Source: JBCBEX01 sp038528235 (GTDB taxonomy: Bacteria > Bacteroidota > Rhodothermia > Rhodothermales > Rubricoccaceae). Taken from it: a stretch of 41,505 nt of DNA. The stretch is from the NCBI GenBank assembly GCA_038528235.1, contig JBCBEX010000033.1, positions 1-41,505 of the forward strand. Direction: 5' to 3'. Below, one piece after another: positions 24,876-33,344 of the stretch (the first letter of the stretch is position 1; the number at the start of each line of letters is the position of its first letter). Below the pieces are notes generated by a model that made no database searches, had not been told where the DNA came from, and worked only from the letters and a program-made list of their open reading frames with translations. The position numbers and the translations under genes were made by a program.

Positions 24876-24909
24876 CCGCCTTCATTTGCTGTCTGACTTC
24901 CGAACGTCG

Positions 24910-26208
24910 ATGTCGATTCCCATCCCTGAGATCACTCTCCACAAGCACGTCGACCTGGAGGCCCTCGGCCGAGCTGCCCAGCAGGCAAGCCGCGCCCTGG
25001 CGGTCGCCACCACCGAGGAGAAAAACGCGGCCCTCCACGCCATCGCGGAGTCAATCGAGCGCCACGCCGACACGATCCTCGCGGCCAATGCGGAAGATGT
25101 CGCCCGAGGCCGCGCCAACGGGCTGACCGACGCGCTGCTCGACCGGCTCCTGCTCACCCCCGCGCGCCTGCAGGCCCTCGCCGACGACGCCCGCAAGGTC
25201 GCCGAACTCCCCGATCCGGTCGGTCGCGAATTCGACCAACGGACGCTCGACAACGGGCTACGGCTGAAGCGGCGGACTGTGCCCCTCGGCGTAATCGGCG
25301 TGATCTACGAAGCGCGGCCTAACGTCACGGTCGACATCGCGACGCTGTGCCTCAAGGCGGGCAACGCCGCGCTGCTGCGGGGCGGCTCGGAGACGATCCG
25401 CTCGAATGTGGCGCTGGCCCGAGCACTCGCCGAAGCACTCGCCAGGGTCGGACTACCGGAGGCGTGCGTGCAACTCATCGACAGCACCGACCGCGCGCTC
25501 GTGCGGGAACTGTTGCGCCTGGACGACTACCTCGACATGATCATTCCTCGCGGCGGTGCGGGCCTGCATCGGCTGTGCAAGGAGCAAAGCACGATCCCGG
25601 TCATCACGGGCGGCATCGGCATTTGCCACCTCTTCGTTGACGCCACGGCCGACCTCGACCGGGCGATCCCGGTGATTGTGAACGCCAAGGTGCAGCGCCC
25701 GAGCGTCTGCAACGCACTCGACACGCTGCTCGTCCATGAGGGCATCGCTGCTGATTTCCTCCCCCGCGTCGCCGCCGCGCTCGTCGGGCATGGCGTCGAG
25801 GTTCACGCCGACGAGGCGGCGCATTCGCATGTGGCCAACGTGGACGGCCTTGTGCTCGTGCCCGCAGGCGCTGACGATTTCGACCAGGAGTGGCTGGGCC
25901 TTACGCTCGGCCTCCGCGTCGTAAAAAGTCTGGACACGGCCATCGCCCACGTCCATGCGCACTCGACGCAGCACTCGGACGGCATCCTGACAGAGACGCC
26001 AGCGCACGCCGCGCGCTTCCTCAACGAGGTCGACTCGGCGGCGGTCTACGTCAACGCCTCCACGCGCTTCACGGACGGCGGGCAGTTCGGGCTCGGCGCC
26101 GAGGTGGCCGTGAGCACGCAGAAACTGCACGCCCGCGGCCCGATGGGGCTCGACGCGCTCACGACGTTCAAGTGGATCGCCGAGGGCGACTACCACGTGC
26201 GCGCCTGA
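24910..26208 (+). CDS. proA: Gamma-glutamyl phosphate reductase
   Basis: A 432-residue enzyme of the aldehyde dehydrogenase superfamily that reduces glutamyl-5-phosphate to the semialdehyde with NADPH, the step after ProB. Conserved segments include PLGVIGVIYEARPNVTVD, GNAALLRGGSE, a catalytic-Cys segment QRPSVCNALDTLLVHE and the C-terminal FGLGAEVAVSTQKLHARGPMGLDALTTFKW. The ATG at 24910 matches the usual family N-terminus; a TTG at 24886 with a strong Shine-Dalgarno-like sequence is the alternative start. It is last in the GNAT-proB-proA operon and convergent with ettA, with a 26-bp gap and no clear terminator. Confidence 0.96.
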   Translation: MSIPIPEITLHKHVDLEALGRAAQQASRALAVATTEEKNAALHAIAESIERHADTILAANAEDVARGRANGLTDALLDRLLLTPARLQALADDARKVAELPDPVGREFDQRTLDNGLRLKRRTVPLGVIGVIYEARPNVTVDIATLCLKAGNAALLRGGSETIRSNVALARALAEALARVGLPEACVQLIDSTDRALVRELLRLDDYLDMIIPRGGAGLHRLCKEQSTIPVITGGIGICHLFVDATADLDRAIPVIVNAKVQRPSVCNALDTLLVHEGIAADFLPRVAAALVGHGVEVHADEAAHSHVANVDGLVLVPAGADDFDQEWLGLTLGLRVVKSLDTAIAHVHAHSTQHSDGILTETPAHAARFLNEVDSAAVYVNASTRFTDGGQFGLGAEVAVSTQKLHARGPMGLDALTTFKWIAEGDYHVRA

Positions 26209-26234
26209 GGCTCAACCTCGCGTGGGCTGTGGGG

Positions 26235-27920
<1,686 letters not shown>

Positions 27921-28049
27921 GAGAAGGCGGGGTTGTGTGCAGAAGGACGAGCATTGCAAGGTAGCTCGAACGGCCGTGGAGCCGCGTCGAAAACGGCACA
28001 GCTTGGTGCGAGCGCTGGACCGTCCGCTCCCTCATTGCCTCATGCCTCC

Positions 28050-28874
28050 TCACGCATCCCGACCGCCCCGTGCGAAGAAGGCACGTAGCTCGGCCAGCGT
28101 GCCTGGCTCGGCGGGTGTGTCGCGCACCACGCGGCCGTCGGCCATCACGAGGACCCGCGTGCACACGTCAACGACGTTATCGAGGTCGTGGCTGGACACG
28201 AGGACGGTGGCTCCCCGCTCCCGCTCGGCCCGGAGGAGCCCTTCGAGGTGGATGCGCGCACCCGGATCGAGGTTCGCGAACGGCTCGTCGAGCACGAGCA
28301 GATCAGGCTGGCACAGCAGGGCCGCGACGATGCCGACCTTGCCTGCATTGCCGAGCGACAGATCGCGCACTAACACGCCTGGCTTGGCGACCGTCGGGCC
28401 CAGGAAGTCGGCGTAGGCCTCCGCGCGACGGTCGGCCTCAGCCGCGCTCAGCCCGTAGCTCCCGCCCACGAGGCGGAAAAGCTCGCCGGGCCGGAGGTAG
28501 CCGATCAGGAAGCTTGGGTCGAGGAAGGCGCTCACGCGGGGTTTCCAGGCTGTCGTCTGGCTGACCACCATGCCATCAAGCGTGACCGAACCGGCCGTCG
28601 GGCGGATAAGGTCGAGGACGAGCCGCAACAGCGTCGTCTTGCCCGCTCCGTTGTTGCCGACGAGCCCGACTGTTTCGCCGGGTGCCACGGTGAGACGGTT
28701 GAGGCGCAAGGCTTCGGTCGCCCCGTACGTTTTCACCAGGGCTGAGGCGATGACTTCGACGCCCTGAACCGGCGGCCCAGCGCCGCGTGGTCCCGCTAGT
28801 GCATACGCCGCGGGCGTGGGCTTGGGATTTTCGGTATCGGTTTGGACGTCGGCAGTTTGCGTGACCATCGGCAT
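28050..28874 (-). CDS. ABC transporter ATP-binding protein paired with a DUF5687-like permease
   Basis: A 274-residue single-domain ABC ATPase. Walker A is GNNGAGKT (73-80), Walker B LLVLDEPF (192-199), and the switch His229 lies in VSSHDLDNV. The signature motif reads LSLGNAGKV (172-180) instead of LSGGQ, an atypical form I associate with export-type ATPases of Bacteroidota. Residues 1-38 are a Pro/Ala-rich extension before the first beta strand. ATGs at 28874 and 28868 are both possible; the frame is open to 29549 but that part overlaps the permease and is a shadow. The gene begins 23 bp after the permease stop on the same strand, so the two form a unit. The substrate is unknown. Confidence 0.92.
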   Translation of the reverse strand: MPMVTQTADVQTDTENPKPTPAAYALAGPRGAGPPVQGVEVIASALVKTYGATEALRLNRLTVAPGETVGLVGNNGAGKTTLLRLVLDLIRPTAGSVTLDGMVVSQTTAWKPRVSAFLDPSFLIGYLRPGELFRLVGGSYGLSAAEADRRAEAYADFLGPTVAKPGVLVRDLSLGNAGKVGIVAALLCQPDLLVLDEPFANLDPGARIHLEGLLRAERERGATVLVSSHDLDNVVDVCTRVLVMADGRVVRDTPAEPGTLAELRAFFARGGRDA

Positions 28875-28897
28875 TAGAAGCGAAGCGAGAGCAGGCG

Positions 28898-30319
28898 TCA
28901 GAGGACGGAGCGGAATCGGTTGGCGACGGCGTAGCGTTGCTGCGTAACGCGTGCCACGATGCCCCGTTGCCAGAGCGGGAGGCCCAGCACGCCGATTGCG
29001 CCGAGTCCGCCCATGGCTGCGAGTCCGACCTCGGGACCCATCAACACGTAGGGCGCAACGCCCATGCCGCTGGCTAATGCGAGGGCGATCTGGGGGAGCA
29101 GCGCGTGGACGCGGGGACTGTTCATGAACTGGTCGTCCACATCGATGGGCTTCGGAGCCAGCGTGGAGCCTACCACGGCAACGGGCGCGAAGACGCCCGC
29201 GCCGAAGAGCACGGCGCACGCGAGCGGGCCGAGCGCGCCTGGATCGACCGCGAGCATGGGCACGGCCAGTAGCACTCCAAGCACCACCACGGACCCGACG
29301 CCCAGTGCCAGTTTCGCCCGCACAAATGCCGAGAGCGCTCCGGGCAGCGTCAGAAGGCGGTCGTAGTGTTTGCTCGCAAACGGGAGGGCAAACTGCCCCG
29401 CCGAGATCGCCACCGTGGCCGTCGCGAAGAGCAGCATCGGCGCAGTAGGCGCGTCCGCGATGAGGACGGCGCCAGCGAGTCCAACCGTCATCGCCACAGC
29501 GTTGAGTAGGATACCGCGTGGGTAGCGCGTGCGCCGCACGAGCCGCCATTCGAGATCGAGAAACGCGCGGACACCTGGTCGCTCGAAGCCACGCAACGGG
29601 GCTGCTTCTTTACTCCGCTTCGCTTTCGTGGGCAGATCGAGGTAGAGGGCGTCCTGGAGGGTGCGATACGCGTAGCCGTTGATGAACACCGCTACGGCGC
29701 ACAACATCGCGCTGGACACGAGGGCGTGGGGCCCAAGAATACCTCCCAGGCCGAGCTGAGCCGCTGCCATCGCGCAGAGCGTGCCGCCGACGACGGTCAC
29801 GGTTTCCCGAGGCGCCACACCCAGTCGGGTCTTCCAGACCACTACAGCCCCGTGCGAAACGGCGATGCAGGCCGCCATGCCTAGCACAAACACAAGGGCC
29901 GCCTCACTGCCGTCGGTGCTGCGCACGGTTCGGAGCGCAAAGGGTACCACGAACGCGAACGGTGCTGCGTTGAAGACGGTCACCGCTGAGCGGACCATCA
30001 CGGCCCGCGCCACCTGGGGCCGCGACACGGGGAGCATCAGAAATGCTTCTATGCCCCGCGTGGGTACATCTTGGAAGAGGACGCGACCCATCGTGAGCAT
30101 CACGAGGGCGGGCACGAGTGCGCGTTCCACAGCAACACGGGCCGAGAGCTCCGGGGCCCAGACCGAGAGCGTATCGGGGATTAGGAACCCGAGCGCCGCC
30201 GCTGTCAGCACGGCGTAGGCCACGCCGAGCGCGCGCAGGCTCGCTAGGACTAGGCGGCCCGAGCGGAACGGCGCACGCCAGAACGCGAGCGCCTGAAGGC
30301 GGAGAAGGGTACGAAACAC
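28898..30319 (-). CDS. DUF5687-like ABC transporter permease
   Basis: A 473-residue polytopic membrane protein with roughly ten to twelve hydrophobic helices. The N-terminus MFRTLLRLQALAFWRAP, an FRS motif, the segment GIEAFLMLPVSRPQVARA (a cytoplasmic loop of ABC-2-type exporters) and a second such loop YDRLLTLPGALSAFVRAKL fit the DUF5687 family of Bacteroidota ABC permeases. The start is taken as GTG at 30319, matching family N-termini; a TTG at 30343 is also in frame. It is directly followed by its ATPase gene (23-bp gap). Export of an unknown substrate is inferred. The gene is divergent from the M23 lipoprotein gene. Confidence 0.85.
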   Translation of the reverse strand: MFRTLLRLQALAFWRAPFRSGRLVLASLRALGVAYAVLTAAALGFLIPDTLSVWAPELSARVAVERALVPALVMLTMGRVLFQDVPTRGIEAFLMLPVSRPQVARAVMVRSAVTVFNAAPFAFVVPFALRTVRSTDGSEAALVFVLGMAACIAVSHGAVVVWKTRLGVAPRETVTVVGGTLCAMAAAQLGLGGILGPHALVSSAMLCAVAVFINGYAYRTLQDALYLDLPTKAKRSKEAAPLRGFERPGVRAFLDLEWRLVRRTRYPRGILLNAVAMTVGLAGAVLIADAPTAPMLLFATATVAISAGQFALPFASKHYDRLLTLPGALSAFVRAKLALGVGSVVVLGVLLAVPMLAVDPGALGPLACAVLFGAGVFAPVAVVGSTLAPKPIDVDDQFMNSPRVHALLPQIALALASGMGVAPYVLMGPEVGLAAMGGLGAIGVLGLPLWQRGIVARVTQQRYAVANRFRSVL

Positions 30320-30455
30320 GGCGGCGGCTTCCTGTTGAACCAACTACAACGGTATCGGCACCCGCTCGCTCAGATTTAGCCCCGGCTGCCTTGGCCCCTG
30401 CCTCGTTCTTCGTGCCCGGCGCAGCCTTTGACTCACTCGTCCCGTAGAGGGCGCC

Positions 30456-31457
30456 ATGCTCATCTCCTCGCACGCCTTGCGCCTGCCTCCTCTGTTGACG
30501 TTCACTGCGATTCTGCTCATTGCAGCAGGCTGTGACGAAACCGACTCACCACCCCGGAACCTGCCGGTCCCGCCTCACGAAGCGTACCGGGACGCCTTGC
30601 TTGAGGCCGGACTCGGCTCGTCCTTGCTCGTACAACGCTGGCTTGACGCAGCTGAGGCCGCCCTTCTCGCTGACGATAGCAGCCCGCTTCCCTCGGCCCC
30701 GGGCCTGTCGTTTGGTTCAGCAGAACTAACAGCCTGGAGTGCCCGCCTTGACTTGAAGCGCGGCGAGGTCCTCCACCTCGAAATCGTCCCAGCCCTGGAT
30801 ACCGACTCGGCGCGCGTGTTTGCCGACCTCTTCTTCGTCCCGCCCACCGATTCGCTCCCGGTGTCGCAGCGGCTCTGGTCCGATGTCGCGTGGACGTACG
30901 CCGACTCGGTAGGAGCATCGCAGTCCGACACACTACGCTTGAAGCGACGTGCTCGGCGCGACGAAGCGCTGATGCTCCGCATCCAACCCGAGTTGCTTGC
31001 CCGTGGAACGGTAGCCGTGCGACTCGAAACCGCCCCGTCGCTGAGCTTCCCGGTGGCGTCGGTAGACGAACGGGCCATCCGCAGCCTGTGGGGCGCTCCG
31101 CGCGACGGTGGCGCCCGCCGTCACGAGGGCGTGGACATCTTCGCCCCCCGTGGCACACCCGTGGTGGCATCGATGCATGGCCGCATCACGCGGGTTCAGG
31201 AGACCCCGCTGGGTGGTCGCGTCGTGTGGCTGCGCACCCGTGTAGGCTCGCTCTACTACGCGCACCTCGAAAGACAACTCGTGCAACGTGGCGAGCGTGT
31301 ACAACCCGGCGACACGCTCGGCACGGTGGGCAACACGGGAAACGCGCGCACCACGCCGCCCCACCTGCATTTCGGCATCTACACGGGCGCAGGGGCCGTC
31401 GACCCTTATCCATACATCGTGGGGCGGCGCTCTTCCCCGCGAACCACTGCACCATAG
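30456..31457 (+). CDS. M23 family metallopeptidase lipoprotein
   Basis: A secreted LytM/M23-domain protein of 333 residues. The lipoprotein signal has lipobox LIAAGC (Cys26). The middle region (about 40-200) is an unassigned beta-rich domain. The C-terminal peptidase domain carries His223 and Asp227 in RHEGVDIFAPRGTPVVAS, His270 in YYAHLE, and His303/His305 in PPHLHFGIY. All canonical Zn and catalytic residues are present, so an active endopeptidase on peptidoglycan cross-links or bridges is likely. The protein is expected to be anchored in the outer or inner membrane. A hairpin follows the stop. The start at 30456 gives a complete signal peptide. Confidence 0.92.
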   Translation: MLISSHALRLPPLLTFTAILLIAAGCDETDSPPRNLPVPPHEAYRDALLEAGLGSSLLVQRWLDAAEAALLADDSSPLPSAPGLSFGSAELTAWSARLDLKRGEVLHLEIVPALDTDSARVFADLFFVPPTDSLPVSQRLWSDVAWTYADSVGASQSDTLRLKRRARRDEALMLRIQPELLARGTVAVRLETAPSLSFPVASVDERAIRSLWGAPRDGGARRHEGVDIFAPRGTPVVASMHGRITRVQETPLGGRVVWLRTRVGSLYYAHLERQLVQRGERVQPGDTLGTVGNTGNARTTPPHLHFGIYTGAGAVDPYPYIVGRRSSPRTTAP

Positions 31458-31461
31458 CCCA

Positions 31462-31505
31462 AACGACGGCAAGCATGCCCCTAAGGACACATGCCCGCCG
31501 TCGTT
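31462..31505. terminator. Shared hairpin between convergent M23 and M28 genes
   Basis: A 9-bp outer stem pairs AACGACGGC (31462-31470) with 31497-31505. An inner 5-bp stem GCATG/CATGC pairs 31473-31477 with 31490-31494. It lies 4 bp after the M23 stop and 9 bp before the convergent M28 stop. No long T-tract is present on either side, so efficiency is uncertain. Confidence 0.45.
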
Positions 31506-31514
31506 AAGGGGGTG

Positions 31515-33155
31515 CTAGTTGGTGCCCTCGGTCCCGGTGCGCGGGGCGAGAGTGAAGGGCTTGCGCGGGAGCCGCTCGTCGCGCTCTGCCGTGTGGTAGG
31601 CGAACGTTGCGATCAGGGCTGCTGCCTGCTCCAGGTCGTCTTCGATGAGGTGATCGTAGGTGTCCATAGAGCCATGCCAGGTCTGCTTGAAGTAGGCAAT
31701 GCCATCCTGGATAAACTGGAAGCCTGGTAGGCCCACGCCGTCGAATGCCTGGTGGTCGGTGCCGCCTGTGTTGGAGATGGTGAGCGTCTGCGCGCTCTCG
31801 TCGTCGAAGGCATCGAGCCAGGCACGGAAGAGCGGGCCAACGCCAGGGTTGTTCTGCTGATAGACGCCCCGGATGCGTCCGGTGCCGTTGTCGAGGTTGT
31901 AGTAGGCCGAGAAGTTGTCGTAGTCCGGCTTCGTGCCGACGACAGACCGGCCCTCCATCTCGGCGAAGTGGTCGGCAACGTAGCCGCGGGAACCATAGAG
32001 CCCCTGCTCCTCCCCTGTCCAGAGCGCGATTCGGATCGTGCGGCGCGGGCCCTCACCACGCTCGTCGTAGTATGCTTTAAGAAGACGCCCGACCTCCATG
32101 GCGACAGCCGTGCCGGAGCCGTTGTCCGTAGCACCTGTGCCGCCGTGCCACGCGTCGATGTGCGCACCTACCATCACGATCTCGTCGCCGATTACGGGGT
32201 CGGTACCACGGATCTCGGCAATCACGTTGTGTTCGGTGAGGTCTTCGTCGTAGAACGACGCCTCGAATTCAATGTCGACGGTGACATTCTGGTCGGCTTC
32301 GACGAGGCGGAGGAGGCGGTTGTAGTGCTCGTCCATGAGCACGAACTGCGGGATTGTCTCAGCGCCTACGTCCCACGGATTCGGGCGATCGTACCACGCG
32401 ACGGAAGCGGGCGCCGGGACGCGGGCCGACATCACACGGATGGAACCCGTGCCCCCGAGGTTCGACGGCTCCAGGATAGCCATCGGCGCTTCGCTGAGCA
32501 CGAACACGAGTTGCTCCGCGCGGAAGCGGTAGCGGGCCAGCTGCTCGGCAGAGTAGGTGCGCCCGCCGCCAGGCCCCCCGGCGGCATTGGCCATCTTGAG
32601 CAGCCCCTCGGCATCACGCCGCACCGCGACCGGCTCGAAGCCGACCTCGATGTCACTCAGGCTGCCCATCAGGACAACCTTGCCGGCGAGCCTCCCCCGG
32701 TAGGCTTCCATCTCGTCTCGGTTCTCAGGGTTGAAGACGACCACCTCGCCTTGGGCGTCTCCGATGCTGGGGCTCCAAGCTTTCGGCAAGGCAAAGACGG
32801 GCATCGTTTTCGCGGCAACGTCCGGACCGTCGATGCGGGCCTGCATGGTGAAGCGCTCGATCTGCCAGCCGCGACCGAACTCGCCCCACGGCTCCTGCTC
32901 AGCTTCATAGCCCCACGACTCGAAGCGACCCTCCGCCCAGTCCAGAGCGGCGGCGAGTTCGGGCGAGGCGGTGAGCCGGCCCCCATGCATGTCGGTGAGC
33001 CAGAGCGCATGGTCCATGACCTGACCGCGCTCGGTGGCTTCGGTCTTGAAAAACGAAACAGCGGTGGTGTCTACAGGCTCTGGAGCCGTGACGGCAGGCT
33101 GGGCAAGCGCGAGGGGCGCTGCCACCGCCAGAGCGATGAGAAGCAGGCGATGCAT
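31515..33155 (-). CDS. M28 family peptidase, carboxypeptidase-Q-like
   Basis: A 546-residue secreted metallopeptidase with signal peptide 1-18 (LALA|QP) and no lipobox. A PA-type insert lies at about 130-260. The catalytic zinc-peptidase domain has His332 (GAHIDAW), Asp344 (ATDNGSG), Glu382/Glu383 (TGEEQGLYG), Asp422 (YNLDNGTG) and His494 in TWHGSMDTYDHL. That arrangement, with the HxxxDTYD ending, resembles the M28B/carboxypeptidase Q subgroup, which cleaves dipeptides. The ATG at 33155 gives the signal peptide; an earlier frame start at 33197 does not. Its paralogue at 9820-11532 is a lipoprotein of a different M28 subgroup. The role is probably periplasmic or extracellular peptide use. Confidence 0.93.
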   Translation of the reverse strand: MHRLLLIALAVAAPLALAQPAVTAPEPVDTTAVSFFKTEATERGQVMDHALWLTDMHGGRLTASPELAAALDWAEGRFESWGYEAEQEPWGEFGRGWQIERFTMQARIDGPDVAAKTMPVFALPKAWSPSIGDAQGEVVVFNPENRDEMEAYRGRLAGKVVLMGSLSDIEVGFEPVAVRRDAEGLLKMANAAGGPGGGRTYSAEQLARYRFRAEQLVFVLSEAPMAILEPSNLGGTGSIRVMSARVPAPASVAWYDRPNPWDVGAETIPQFVLMDEHYNRLLRLVEADQNVTVDIEFEASFYDEDLTEHNVIAEIRGTDPVIGDEIVMVGAHIDAWHGGTGATDNGSGTAVAMEVGRLLKAYYDERGEGPRRTIRIALWTGEEQGLYGSRGYVADHFAEMEGRSVVGTKPDYDNFSAYYNLDNGTGRIRGVYQQNNPGVGPLFRAWLDAFDDESAQTLTISNTGGTDHQAFDGVGLPGFQFIQDGIAYFKQTWHGSMDTYDHLIEDDLEQAAALIATFAYHTAERDERLPRKPFTLAPRTGTEGTN

Positions 33156-33344
33156 GGTGTTGATTGGACTGTACAGAATGCGCGTGAGCGTTCGCACCGC
33201 CTGTCCGGACGGCAGAACGGGCGCTGTACGTGTCCGCGAGATTGCGAGTTGCAGCTATCACGCTGCCATACCGGGCAGGCACAGCACTTCGCAGGAATCT
33301 CTCCTGGCGTGCCCAGTCTTGCTCCAAGTTTGTCCTGCAGGGAC

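Noticed and set aside
28875..29549. N-terminal 225-residue extension of the ABC ATPase open frame
   Set aside because: It overlaps the C-terminal half of the permease gene in another frame and has no conserved residues. ATPase homology begins after 28874.
33328..33344. Small hairpin around CCTGCAGG just after the YegP-OmpA stop
   Set aside because: The stem is only 4-5 bp, off-centre, and no T-run follows on the minus strand.
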